From: Hyphomicrobiales bacterium
GTDB taxonomy: Bacteria; Pseudomonadota; Alphaproteobacteria; Rhizobiales; Rhizobiaceae
DNA length: 64,000 nucleotides
Reading direction: 5' to 3'
NCBI GenBank assembly: GCA_900489925.1
Contig: UEHQ01000017.1
Coordinates: 124,001-188,000, forward strand
How positions within the stretch are numbered: position 1 is the first letter of the stretch; the number at the start of each line of letters is the position of its first letter. Below the pieces are notes generated by a model that did not search any database, was not told the DNA's origin, and saw only the letters and a program-made list of their open reading frames with translations. Shown here piece by piece: positions 16,979 through 25,334 of the stretch. The translations under genes were made by a program, and so were the position numbers.

Positions 16979-17701
16979 ATGAAGGCACCAATCAGCCAGA
17001 GGCCGATCATTCGGCCGCTTCCGACGATGGATCGCGCGCGTCAGGTCACCGACGCGCTGGCGGACTACGTAAAGGACGCAGCGCTGGAGGCGGGCGACCG
17101 CCTGCCGGCGGAACGTGAGCTGATGGCGGCACTCCAGGTCGGGCGCTCCACCATCCGCGAGGCGATCCGCCACTTCCAGGCGCTCGGCGTCATCGAGACC
17201 CGGAAGGGAAGCGGTACCTATCTGCTGAAGCCCGTCTCCAAGGCGACGATCCATATGCCGCTGTCGCTCGACACGACGCATCTGCGCGACGCGCTGCTGC
17301 AGACGCTTGAAGTTCGACGCGGCATCGAATGCGAAGCCGGCATGGTGGCTTCCCTGAAGCGCACGCCACGGGACCTCGTCGTGATCGAGGAAAAGCTCAA
17401 CGAGATGGAGCGGGTCCACATCAAGGAAGGCACGTCGGGACCGGAAGACCTTGCCTTCCACCTGGCCATCTACGACGCGACCCATAACCCACTGTTTCGC
17501 CAGCTTCTCGAGCAGATGCGCGAGACCTTCTGGCAGTTCTGGCAACACCCGTTCGAGCGGCAGGATTTTGCCCGCCGCTCCTTTCCATTCCACCGCACCC
17601 TCTTCAACGCAATCGCCGCCCGCAATCCCGAGGCAGCGCGCGAAGAGACACTGAAAATCCTCGAAGTTGTCGAGGAAGACATCAAGGAAATGTCCAAATG
17701 A
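16979..17701 (+). CDS. GntR-family (FCD domain) transcriptional regulator
   Basis: 240 residues. The winged helix-turn-helix covers about 20-85 (AGDRLPAERELMAALQVGRS then STIREAIRHFQALGVIETRKG). The all-helical FCD effector domain follows (LEVRRGIECEAGMVA, AFHLAIYDATHN, FPFHRTLFNAI), with the Asp and His residues that usually hold a metal. It is the first gene of a six-gene run with a PLP enzyme and an ABC importer, so it likely senses the imported compound or a breakdown product. Its stop overlaps the next start (ATGA). Confidence 0.88.
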   Translation: MKAPISQRPIIRPLPTMDRARQVTDALADYVKDAALEAGDRLPAERELMAALQVGRSTIREAIRHFQALGVIETRKGSGTYLLKPVSKATIHMPLSLDTTHLRDALLQTLEVRRGIECEAGMVASLKRTPRDLVVIEEKLNEMERVHIKEGTSGPEDLAFHLAIYDATHNPLFRQLLEQMRETFWQFWQHPFERQDFARRSFPFHRTLFNAIAARNPEAAREETLKILEVVEEDIKEMSK

Positions 17702-18864
17702 GCAACGGCGCAGACCCGTTCGAAATTGCCTCCCTCATCACGGCGCACGACGAAGGAAACTTCGCCGAAGCTGTGGTGCCGCCGATTTTTCAGACATCGC
17801 TTTTTACCTTCTCCGACTATGACGACATGATCGCGTCCTACCGTGGCGAGAAGGTCCGGCCGATCTATACGCGTGGCCTCAATCCCACGGTCCGCATGTT
17901 CGAGGAAATGCTGGCCAAGCTCGAGGGTGCCGAAGATGCTCTCGGCTTTGCAAGCGGCATGGCGGCCATCTCGTCGTCGGTGCTGGCCTTTGTCGAGCCG
18001 GGCGACCGCATCGTCGCCGTCAAGCACGTCTATCCGGATGCCTTCCGCCTGTTCGGCACGATCCTGAAGCGCATGCAGGTCGAGGTCACCTATGTCGACG
18101 GTCGTGACGAGGAAGCCGTCGCCAAGGCACTCCCTGGCGCCAAGCTGTTCTACATGGAAAGCCCGACCAGCTGGGTGATGGAAGCCCATGATGTCGGCGC
18201 GCTTGCAGCGCTGGCCAAGCAGCATGGCGTGGTCTCGATGATCGACAACAGCTGGGCGAGCCCGGTCTTCCAGCGGCCGATCACCCTCGGCGTCGACCTC
18301 GTCATCCATTCCGCCTCCAAATATCTCGGCGGCCATAGCGACGTCGTCGCCGGCGTCGTTGCCGGATCGAAAGAGATGATCGCGCGGGTCAAGGCTGAGT
18401 CCTATCCCTATCTCGGCGGCAAGCTCTCGCCATTCGATGCATGGCTTCTCATCCGCGGCATGCGCACGCTGCCGATCCGCATGAAGGCGCACGAGGCGGC
18501 GGGCATGACCATCGCAAAGCGCCTGCAGGAACTGGATGTGGTGGAGACCGTCTGCCATCCGGGTCTCGCCAACCGCCTGCCGGCGGGCCTGAACGGCACG
18601 TCCGGCCTGTTCTCGTTCATTTTCCGGGAAGGCGTCGATATCCGCGCCTTCGCCGATCATCTCAAGCTCTTCAAACTGGGAGTGAGCTGGGGTGGACACG
18701 AAAGCCTGATCGTACCAGGCGAGGTGGTCCTTCAACAGAAGGCACAGCCAAACTCCGCGCATACCTTCGGGATCCATGCGCGGTCCGTACGCCTCCATGT
18801 CGGCCTCGAAGGAACCGAGGCGCTGTGGAGGGATATCGAAGAGGCGCTCGCCGTCGCTTCGTGA
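17698..18864 (+). CDS. PLP-dependent Cys/Met metabolism (cystathionine lyase/synthase) family enzyme
   Basis: 388 residues of the gamma family of PLP enzymes. Seen: the N-terminal YTRGLNPTVRMFEEMLAKLE cofactor-contact region, FASGMAAIS, the Asp-containing IDNSWASPVFQRP, and the Schiff-base Lys in HSASKYLGGHSD. Members are cystathionine gamma-synthases, beta-/gamma-lyases, methionine gamma-lyases and O-acetylhomoserine sulfhydrylases. The specificity loops do not let me choose. Its coupling to a GntR regulator and an importer suggests a catabolic lyase acting on an imported amino-acid conjugate rather than a biosynthetic enzyme; this is inference. Confidence 0.85.
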   Translation: MSNGADPFEIASLITAHDEGNFAEAVVPPIFQTSLFTFSDYDDMIASYRGEKVRPIYTRGLNPTVRMFEEMLAKLEGAEDALGFASGMAAISSSVLAFVEPGDRIVAVKHVYPDAFRLFGTILKRMQVEVTYVDGRDEEAVAKALPGAKLFYMESPTSWVMEAHDVGALAALAKQHGVVSMIDNSWASPVFQRPITLGVDLVIHSASKYLGGHSDVVAGVVAGSKEMIARVKAESYPYLGGKLSPFDAWLLIRGMRTLPIRMKAHEAAGMTIAKRLQELDVVETVCHPGLANRLPAGLNGTSGLFSFIFREGVDIRAFADHLKLFKLGVSWGGHESLIVPGEVVLQQKAQPNSAHTFGIHARSVRLHVGLEGTEALWRDIEEALAVAS

Positions 18865-18905
18865 CGCCTACAACCCGAGGAAAAACCTGGAAGGGGGAAC
18901 CAAGC

Positions 18906-20165
18906 ATGAAAAGACTGATCACCGCAACGCTATTCGCCACGATGATGGCCGGTACGGCGTTTGCCGATACCACGCTGAAGCTCGTCGAAGTCATCACCAG
19001 CCCGGAGCGCACCGAGACGCTGAAGTCGATCGTCGGCAAGTTCGAAGCCGCCAATCCCGGCACCAAGGTCGACATCATTTCGCTGCCCTGGAACGAAGCG
19101 TTCCAGAAGTTCGCGACAATGGTATCGGCCGGCGACACGCCTGACGTCATGGAAATGCCCGACACCTGGCTGTCGCTCTATGCCAACAACGGCATGCTGG
19201 AAAGCCTCGAGCCTTACCTCGCGAAGTGGGAGTACACCGCCGGTCTGACGCCGCGTGCACTCGAACTCGGCCGCGACGTCAAGAACACCGCTTACATGCT
19301 GCCCTACGGCTTCTATCTGCGCGCCCTGTTCTACAACAAGAACCTGTTCAAGGAAGCCGGCGTGTCCGAGCCGCCGAAGACGATGGACGAATTCGTCGCG
19401 GCCTCCGAAAAGGTCTCCAAGCTTCCGGGCAAATCCGGCTACTGCCTGCGCGGCGGTCCGGGCGGCCTGAACGGCTGGGTGATGTTCGGTGCCACGATGG
19501 CTGGCTCCAACAAGTTCTTCAACGAAGACGGCACCTCGACCATGAACAGCGAAGGCTGGGCCAAGGGTCTGGAGTGGGTGGTCGACCTCTACAAGAAGGG
19601 CCTGGCACCAAAGGACAGCGTCAACTGGGGCTTCAACGAAACCGTCGCCGGTTTCTATTCCGGCACCTGCGCGATGCTCGACCAGGATCCGGACGCTCTG
19701 ATCGCGGTTGCCCAGCGCATGAAGCCCGAGGATTTCGGCGTCACCACGATGCCGGTCGGTCCGAGCGGCAAGGGCTTCACGACGATCGGCTTCGCCGGTT
19801 GGTCGATGTTCTCCACCAGCCAGAACAAGGACCTGTCCTGGAAGCTGATCGAAACGCTCGAATCGCCGGAAGGCAACATCGAGTGGAACAAGCGTACAGG
19901 CGCGCTGCCGGTTCACACCGCCGCGGCAAAGGACCCCTTCTACGCGAGCGAGCAGTTCAAGGGCTGGTTCGACGAACTGGCCGACGCGAACATCGTGCCG
20001 ACGGTCATGCCGACCTACCTCGAGGAATTTGCCTTCTTCAAGGATTCGCTTGCCATCAAGACGACGCAGCAGGCGCTTCTCGGCGACATCACGCCGAAGG
20101 AACTGGCTGACCAGTGGGCAGACTACCTGACCAAGGCACAGCAGAAGTACCTCGCCAAGAAGTAA
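18906..20165 (+). CDS. ABC importer substrate-binding protein (CUT1/family 1 type)
   Basis: 419 residues with a Sec signal peptide (MKRLITATLFATMMAGTAFA, cleavage before DTT). The mature part is a two-lobed sugar-type binding protein (IVGKFEAANPGTKVDI, SAGDTPDVMEMPDTW, GFAGWSMFS). It delivers ligand in the periplasm to the two permeases encoded next. The ATG at 18906 begins the signal peptide; the frame is open upstream inside the lyase gene but that part is not coding. A 10-base-pair hairpin follows the stop. Confidence 0.88.
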   Translation: MKRLITATLFATMMAGTAFADTTLKLVEVITSPERTETLKSIVGKFEAANPGTKVDIISLPWNEAFQKFATMVSAGDTPDVMEMPDTWLSLYANNGMLESLEPYLAKWEYTAGLTPRALELGRDVKNTAYMLPYGFYLRALFYNKNLFKEAGVSEPPKTMDEFVAASEKVSKLPGKSGYCLRGGPGGLNGWVMFGATMAGSNKFFNEDGTSTMNSEGWAKGLEWVVDLYKKGLAPKDSVNWGFNETVAGFYSGTCAMLDQDPDALIAVAQRMKPEDFGVTTMPVGPSGKGFTTIGFAGWSMFSTSQNKDLSWKLIETLESPEGNIEWNKRTGALPVHTAAAKDPFYASEQFKGWFDELADANIVPTVMPTYLEEFAFFKDSLAIKTTQQALLGDITPKELADQWADYLTKAQQKYLAKK

Positions 20166-20176
20166 TCTGACCTCCC

Positions 20177-20202
20177 GGGGCGGCGGCATCATCCGCCGCC
20201 CC
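20177..20202 (+). other. Stable intercistronic hairpin after the binding-protein gene
   Basis: GGGGCGGCGG (20177-20186) pairs perfectly with CCGCCGCCCC (20193-20202) around CATCAT. No T-run follows, so it is more likely an mRNA 3' stabiliser or attenuator that raises binding-protein output relative to the membrane genes than a full terminator. Confidence 0.65.
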
Positions 20203-20252
20203 GACCATCAGTGACCACAGCGCAAACGCTGCGAAACCGGAATTTTTGCCCG

Positions 20253-21188
20253 ATGACCATGACCGCCGATACGCTCGACAGTCGCCGCGACCGCAGGCCG
20301 TGGCTGAAGCGCGTCGCCGATGCCTCGGAACCCTATCTCTACAGCGCGCCGTCGCTGATCCTCATCATTGCCGTGATGCTGGTGCCATTGACGATCGGTG
20401 TGTCCTACGCGTTCCGCGACATTCAGCTTCTCAATCCTTTCTCCGGCGGCTTCATCGGCCTCGATCATTTTCGCGCATTGTCTCAGGATGCGGCTTTTTA
20501 CGGCGCCTTGAAAAATACGCTCTGGTGGACCGGCGCCTCCGTGGTGCTCCAGTTCGTCTTCGGCCTGATCCTGGCCTTGCTCCTCGACAAGCCGTTCTGG
20601 GGCCGCGGTCTCGTGCAGGCGCTGGTGTTTCTTCCCTGGGCCGTGCCGTCGTTCCTCGCCGGCCTCAACTGGGCGTGGCTGTTCAATCCCGTTATCGGGC
20701 CAATTCCGCATTGGCTTTACGCCCTGGGCCTGATGAGCGAGCCGGGCAATATCCTGTCGGATCCGCACTATGCGATGTGGGGCCCGATCATCGCCAACGT
20801 CTGGTGGGGCATTCCGTTCTTCGCCATCACGCTGCTCGCGGCCCTGCAGGCGATCCCGCGCGATCTCTACGAAGCGGCCTCGATTGACGGCGCCACCTGG
20901 TTCCAGCGTTTCCGCTCGATCACCCTGCCGTTCCTGGCGCCGACGATCGCGATTACCGTCCTGCTTCGCACCGTCTGGGTTTCCAATTTCGCCGACCTGA
21001 TTGTCGTCATGACCGGCGGCGGCCCGGCGGATCGGACGCAGATCGTCGCCAGCTATATCTTCACCCAGGCCTTCAAGCGGCTCGACTTCGGCTACGCCTC
21101 GGCCATCGCGCTGGTGCTGCTGGCGCTGCTGCTTGCCTATTCCATGCTGATCATCCTGCTGCGGCAGACCCTGCTGAACAAGGATTGA
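20253..21188 (+). CDS. ABC importer permease, first subunit (CUT1 type)
   Basis: 311 residues, six predicted membrane helices beginning at YLYSAPSLILIIAVMLVPLT. The EAA loop that docks to the ATPase is EAASIDGATWFQRFRSITLP. It is the MalF-like partner of the following permease. Start uncertain: the ATG at 20253 is used, while an in-frame GTG at 20211 right after the hairpin would add 14 residues; neither has a clear ribosome site. Confidence 0.85.
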   Translation: MTMTADTLDSRRDRRPWLKRVADASEPYLYSAPSLILIIAVMLVPLTIGVSYAFRDIQLLNPFSGGFIGLDHFRALSQDAAFYGALKNTLWWTGASVVLQFVFGLILALLLDKPFWGRGLVQALVFLPWAVPSFLAGLNWAWLFNPVIGPIPHWLYALGLMSEPGNILSDPHYAMWGPIIANVWWGIPFFAITLLAALQAIPRDLYEAASIDGATWFQRFRSITLPFLAPTIAITVLLRTVWVSNFADLIVVMTGGGPADRTQIVASYIFTQAFKRLDFGYASAIALVLLALLLAYSMLIILLRQTLLNKD

Positions 21189-21192
21189 AGCC

Positions 21193-22020
21193 ATGAGACG
21201 CATCCTTCCTACAATCGCGCACCGCCTGGCGATCCTCTGCTACATCGTCTTCGCGCTGTTCCCGCTGTTCTGGCTGCTCAAGGTTTCGGTCACGCCGAAC
21301 GACCTTCTTTATTCGGAAGGCGTGCGCATGTGGCCATCGCGGACGACCTGGGAACACTACTCCTTCGTCATCCAGCACAGCTCATTTCCGACCTTCTTCA
21401 AGAACAGCCTGATCGTATCGGCCTCGACCGCGGTCGTCGTCACCATCTGCGCATCGCTGTCGGGCTACGCCCTGTCTCGCTTCAATTTCCGGGCGAAATA
21501 CTGGATCGTGGCGCTGATGCTGCTCACGCAGATGTTCCCGCTCGTCATGCTGGTGGCGCCGATCTTCAAGATCCTGACGCCGCTGCACCTGACAAACAGC
21601 CTGACGGGCCTTGTGGTCGTCTACACCGCCTTCAACGTGCCTTTCGCGACCTTCCTCATGCAGTCGTTCTTCGATGGCATTCCGAAGGATCTGGAGGAAG
21701 CGGCGATGATCGACGGCGCCACGCAATTCACGGCCTTCCGGCAGATCATCCTGCCGCTGACCCTGCCAGGGATCGCCGCGACGCTCGGTTTCGTCTTCAC
21801 GGCCGCATGGAGCGAACTACTCTTCGCGCTGATGCTGATCAACGGCAACGACGCAGCAACCTTCCCGGTCGGACTTCTGACCTTCGTCTCGAAATTCTCG
21901 GTCGACTTCGGACAGATGATGGCAGCGGGCGTTCTCGCACTCATCCCGGCCGGTCTCTTCTTCCTTCTCATCCAGCGCTATCTCGTCCAGGGCCTGACGG
22001 CCGGCGCGGTCAAGGGTTAA
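21193..22020 (+). CDS. ABC importer permease, second subunit (CUT1 type)
   Basis: 275 residues with six hydrophobic helices and the EAA loop EEAAMIDGATQFTAFRQIIL. This is the MalG-like permease; it ends close to the last helix (FFLLIQRYLVQGLTAGAVKG), the usual CUT1 C-terminus. Start ATG at 21193, four bases after the previous stop; the next gene starts four bases after its own stop, so the three are one operon. Confidence 0.87.
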   Translation: MRRILPTIAHRLAILCYIVFALFPLFWLLKVSVTPNDLLYSEGVRMWPSRTTWEHYSFVIQHSSFPTFFKNSLIVSASTAVVVTICASLSGYALSRFNFRAKYWIVALMLLTQMFPLVMLVAPIFKILTPLHLTNSLTGLVVVYTAFNVPFATFLMQSFFDGIPKDLEEAAMIDGATQFTAFRQIILPLTLPGIAATLGFVFTAAWSELLFALMLINGNDAATFPVGLLTFVSKFSVDFGQMMAAGVLALIPAGLFFLLIQRYLVQGLTAGAVKG

Positions 22021-22024
22021 TCAC

Positions 22025-23083
22025 ATGGCATCGATCGACATCCAGAACGTCAAGAAGGCCTACGGCCACGTGCAGGTCCTGCAAGATGTGGACCTCAAGA
22101 TTCAGGACGGCGAGTTCGTCGTTCTGGTCGGCCCCTCCGGCTGCGGCAAGTCCACGCTGCTGCGCATGATCGCCGGCCTCGAGGAAGTGACATCGGGCGA
22201 GATCCGCATTGCCGGAAACCGCGTCAACGAGTTGCACCCGAAGGACCGCGACATCGCCATGGTGTTCCAGTCCTACGCGCTCTACCCGCACATGAATGTC
22301 GCGGGCAACATGAGCTACAGCCTCAAGCTGCGCAAAACGGCAAAGGACAAGATCGCGAGCGCCGTTGGTGCGGCAGCCTCAAAGCTCGGCCTTGACCCCT
22401 TGCTGGAACGTCGCCCGAAGGCGCTCTCCGGCGGCCAGCGCCAGCGCGTCGCCATGGGTCGCGCCATCGTGCGCCAGCCCAAGGCCTTCCTCTTCGATGA
22501 GCCGCTGTCGAACCTCGACGCCCGCCTGCGCGAGCAGATGCGCGCCGAGATCAAGAAGCTGCACGGCGACCTGAAGGCGACTTCGATTTACGTGACCCAT
22601 GACCAGATCGAAGCCATGACGCTGGCCGACCGTATCGTCGCCATGCATGGCGGCGTGGTCCAGCAGGTCGGCAGCCCGCTGGAGCTCTACGATCGTCCTG
22701 CCAACCTCTTCGTGGCTGGCTTCATCGGCTCGCCCGGCATGAACTTCATGGAAGCGACTTACACCGCTGGCGCTGTCAAGTTGAAGGATGGAACGGTTAT
22801 TGCCTTGCCCGCACCGCTGTCTCTCGCTGAAGGCGCCAAGGTGACGCTCGGCATTCGGCCGGAGCATGTGCAGCTAAACGCAGATGGTAACGGCATCCAG
22901 GCCGGCGTCGAACTCATCGAGCCGACGGGCTTCGGGATCATCCTGCATCTGTCGCTGCATGGCCTGCCGTTCAAAATCTTCACGCAGAATCGTGAGGCGT
23001 TGTCGGCCGGACCGCAGGTCACCGTCACTTTCCCTGCCCAGCATCTGCACGTCTTCGACGACAGCGGCAAGCGAGTCGGCTGA
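22025..23083 (+). CDS. ABC importer ATPase (UgpC/MsmK/MalK type)
   Basis: 352 residues. Walker A GPSGCGKSTLLRM, signature LSGGQRQRVAMGRAI, Walker B FLFDEPLSNLDA and switch His in YVTHDQIEAM are all present. The C-terminal ~110 residues form the TOBE/regulatory domain seen in MalK-type proteins. It closes the importer operon, followed directly by a hairpin terminator. In rhizobia one such ATPase often serves several CUT1 importers; here it is encoded with its own. Confidence 0.9.
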   Translation: MASIDIQNVKKAYGHVQVLQDVDLKIQDGEFVVLVGPSGCGKSTLLRMIAGLEEVTSGEIRIAGNRVNELHPKDRDIAMVFQSYALYPHMNVAGNMSYSLKLRKTAKDKIASAVGAAASKLGLDPLLERRPKALSGGQRQRVAMGRAIVRQPKAFLFDEPLSNLDARLREQMRAEIKKLHGDLKATSIYVTHDQIEAMTLADRIVAMHGGVVQQVGSPLELYDRPANLFVAGFIGSPGMNFMEATYTAGAVKLKDGTVIALPAPLSLAEGAKVTLGIRPEHVQLNADGNGIQAGVELIEPTGFGIILHLSLHGLPFKIFTQNREALSAGPQVTVTFPAQHLHVFDDSGKRVG

Positions 23084-23093
23084 GGCTTGCCAG

Positions 23094-23119
23094 GCCTGCG
23101 CCGGGGTATCGGCGCAGGC
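23094..23119. terminator. Bidirectional terminator hairpin, importer operon / marR
   Basis: GCCTGCGCC (23094-23102) pairs perfectly with GGCGCAGGC (23111-23119) across an 8-base loop, with TATAT following on the + strand. It overlaps the last base of the convergent marR stop codon. Confidence 0.6.
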
Positions 23120-23559
23120 TATATCTCTTCTGCGAGTGCAGACCGTAGCGCCTGCACCTGTCGGTTCAGCGCCTCGAACTGAGCCGGCGTCATCCCCGCA
23201 CGCGCAACCAGCGTCTCGCCCAGGCAGTTGCTTCTGACCAGAAGGTCGCGGCCGGCGGCCGTCAACCACACGTGAACCTGACGCTCGTCGGTGGTGCTGC
23301 GGCGACGTTCGACGAGACCTGCCTGTTCCATGCGCTTCACCGGCGGCGTGATCGTGCTCGATTCCAAAGACAGGCGATCGGCGATAGCTCCAACGGTCAT
23401 GCCATCGTTTTCTCCAAGCACACTGAGAACCAGATACTGCGGGTAGGTGATACCCATTTTATCGAGCATCGGCTTGTAGGTGCGGTTGATCGCAATGCTT
23501 GCGGCATACAGCGAAAAGCACAACTGGTCGTCCAGCGGGACGGTCTTTGAGTGGGCCAT
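23119..23559 (-). CDS. MarR-family transcriptional regulator
   Basis: 146 residues. The winged helix region reads ITYPQYLVLSVLGENDGMTV then GAIADRLSLESSTITPPVKR and RRRSTTDERQVHVWLT, the wing. It resembles the OhrR/MarR group that responds to oxidants or phenolics. One Cys (LVRSNCLGETL) is present; OhrR-type proteins have their sensing Cys near the N-terminus, and here CFSLYAASIAINRTY at residue ~14 also supplies one, so peroxide sensing is possible. Divergent from a secreted alpha/beta hydrolase with palindromes between them, so it probably represses that gene. Confidence 0.87.
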   Translation of the reverse strand: MAHSKTVPLDDQLCFSLYAASIAINRTYKPMLDKMGITYPQYLVLSVLGENDGMTVGAIADRLSLESSTITPPVKRMEQAGLVERRRSTTDERQVHVWLTAAGRDLLVRSNCLGETLVARAGMTPAQFEALNRQVQALRSALAEEI

Positions 23560-23608
23560 GAACGGCCTCCTGATGTTTCATCCTTTATATTAATACCACG
23601 AAAAATGA

Positions 23609-23618
23609 TATCGCGATA
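23609..23618. promoter_or_regulatory. Palindromic operator, copy 1
   Basis: TATCGCGATA, a perfect 10-base palindrome, lies 50 bases upstream of marR. A longer copy of the same core occurs 55 bases away, about five helical turns, in the same intergenic region. Confidence 0.6.
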
Positions 23619-23661
23619 ATCTTTTCTATGGACAGGTCCGGGAAAACCCGCTACCTGTCTC

Positions 23662-23675
23662 GTTATCGCGATAAC
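23662..23675. promoter_or_regulatory. Palindromic operator, copy 2
   Basis: GTTATCGCGATAAC is a perfect 14-base palindrome. A third, half-conserved TATCGCG follows at 23679-23685. Together with copy 1 this is the likely MarR binding array, close enough to the hydrolase start (23709) to overlap its promoter. Confidence 0.65.
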
Positions 23676-23708
23676 AACTATCGCGGCACAAATCGGATGG
23701 AGATCACG

Positions 23709-24680
23709 ATGAGCCAGTCGAACACCGAAGCTACCCGCCGCACCGTCATGACCGCCGGCCTCGGCATTGCCGCTGCCGCGGTCGCGGCACCGCTTGCCTC
23801 GACCGCCCAGGCGGCGACGAAACAGCACGCGAAAGCCAAGGAAACCATGAGCAGCGGCACGATCAGGACCAAGGACGGCACCGAGATTTTCTACAAGGAC
23901 TGGGGAACCGGTCAGCCTGTCGTATTCCATCACGGCTGGCCTTTGAGCGCCGACGACTGGGATGCCCAGATGCTGTTCTTCCTGAACCAGGGCTATCGGG
24001 TGATCGCCCATGACCGCCGTGGCCATGGCCGGTCCAGCCAGACGGCTTCGGGCAACGAGATGGATACCTATGCGGCCGATGTCGCAGCGCTCGTTGCGCA
24101 TCTCGATCTCAAGGATGCCATCCACGTCGGCCACTCCACAGGCGGCGGTGAAGTTGCGCGCTACGTCGCCCAGTATGGCGGTAAGGGCAGGGTGGCCAAG
24201 GCAGTGCTCATCGGCGCCGTTCCGCCCGTGATGGTCAAGTCCGCCGCCAACCCGGGCGGCCTGCCGATCGAAGTCTTCGATGGCTTCCGCACGGCGCTCG
24301 CAGCAAACCGCGCCCAGTTCTTCTATGACATACCGGCCGGCCCGTTCTACGGCTTCAATCGCCCGGATGCGAAGGTCTCGCAGGGGATCATCAACAATTG
24401 GTGGCGCCAGGGCATGATGGGCGGCGCGAAAGCGCATTACGACTGCATCAAGGCCTTCTCCGAAACAGACTTCACCGAAGACCTGAAGAAGATCGAAGTG
24501 CCGGTCTTGGTGATGCATGGCGACGACGATCAGATCGTACCGATCGCCGATTCAGCCCTGCTGTCGGCCAAGCTGCTGAAGAACGGCACGCTGAAAGTCT
24601 ACAAGGGCTTCCCCCATGGCATGGCGACCACCCACGCCGACGTCATCAACGCCGACCTCCTCGCCTTCTTCAAGGCCTGA
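23709..24680 (+). CDS. Alpha/beta hydrolase (non-heme chloroperoxidase type) with Tat-like signal
   Basis: 323 residues. The first ~40 residues look like a twin-arginine signal (TRRTVMTAGLGIAAAAVAAP, then an AQA-A cleavage site). The hydrolase follows: oxyanion region HHGWPLSADDWD, nucleophile elbow GHSTGGGEV (Ser), acid near HGDDDQIVP and base His in GFPHGM. This pattern is that of cofactor-free haloperoxidases/arylesterases. The start at 23709 is preceded by GGAG. Its divergent MarR neighbour and the palindromes suggest induction by an oxidant or aromatic. The natural substrate is unknown. Confidence 0.85.
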   Translation: MSQSNTEATRRTVMTAGLGIAAAAVAAPLASTAQAATKQHAKAKETMSSGTIRTKDGTEIFYKDWGTGQPVVFHHGWPLSADDWDAQMLFFLNQGYRVIAHDRRGHGRSSQTASGNEMDTYAADVAALVAHLDLKDAIHVGHSTGGGEVARYVAQYGGKGRVAKAVLIGAVPPVMVKSAANPGGLPIEVFDGFRTALAANRAQFFYDIPAGPFYGFNRPDAKVSQGIINNWWRQGMMGGAKAHYDCIKAFSETDFTEDLKKIEVPVLVMHGDDDQIVPIADSALLSAKLLKNGTLKVYKGFPHGMATTHADVINADLLAFFKA

Positions 24681-24703
24681 TCCGCCCCAAGCACATCCAA
24701 CAA

Positions 24704-24736
24704 GAACGCCCTCAACGGAGGGCGTTCTCTTCGTTT
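24704..24736 (+). terminator. Rho-independent terminator of the hydrolase gene
   Basis: GAACGCCCTC (24704-24713) pairs perfectly with GAGGGCGTTC (24718-24727) around AACG, followed by TCTTCGTTTT. Confidence 0.8.
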
Positions 24737-24844
24737 TACGAGAGCAGAACTGCCTGTCGTTGAGCAGCAAGCGCGCGGCTAATCACGCCGATTTTTCCTG
24801 TGATTTTTCTGTGCCGCCCTATATCGCTATCGGGAGGAACGAAC

Positions 24845-24934
24845 ATGTCACCCGAATGGCCAATGTTCATCATGCAGTGCATTGTCCTCGCAGCGCTGGC
24901 GGGCGTTTTCGTCATAAGAGGCGAGGGGGACTGA
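24845..24934 (+). CDS. 29-residue membrane peptide
   Basis: The frame begins MSPEWPMFIMQCIVLAALAG and ends VFVIRGEGD. A single hydrophobic helix spans residues ~6-24. GGGAGGAAC about eight bases upstream is a good ribosome site. The gene stands alone between the hydrolase terminator and the convergent DUF982 gene. No family recognised. Confidence 0.45.
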   Translation: MSPEWPMFIMQCIVLAALAGVFVIRGEGD

Positions 24935-24954
24935 AGCTCAAGCTTTGACGACCA

Positions 24955-25206
24955 TCATTTTTCCTTGACGAAAACGTTGGCCTCAACCGCCGCGGCGATA
25001 AACGCACGCCTTGCCTCGACGGCAGGGCGCTTTCCTTCCAGAACCTCCAGGCAGATCTTCCGAGCATCGCGCAATTGCTTGCCCGCAACCACCGGCCATT
25101 GCCCACGCAGGACGGCCATCGCCTCACTCGTACTACCGATCGTCTCGAAGGCACCGGTTTGCGGTGACGTGTAGGAAATCGGTCGGCTCCACTTTTTCGT
25201 ATCCAT
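24955..25206 (-). CDS. DUF982 family protein
   Basis: 83 residues, the usual size of this rhizobial family. Typical core: IGSTSEAMAVLRGQWP followed by ARKICLEVLEGKRPAVEARRAFIAAA. These small helical proteins are often present in many copies per rhizobial genome; function unknown. The start MDTKKWSRP at 25206 fits the family; the longer open frame upstream is not conserved in style. Confidence 0.75.
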   Translation of the reverse strand: MDTKKWSRPISYTSPQTGAFETIGSTSEAMAVLRGQWPVVAGKQLRDARKICLEVLEGKRPAVEARRAFIAAAVEANVFVKEK

Positions 25207-25334
25207 AGCGCATACCTCTCGCGAGACTAACGCAACGATAGGGATGCCGTTCCAAACTTTCCCACGACTATTGGATGTACGACACGCAAGCAAGGGCAGG
25301 GCAATTGACCTTGCCCTGCGACTGGAGCCTGCCA

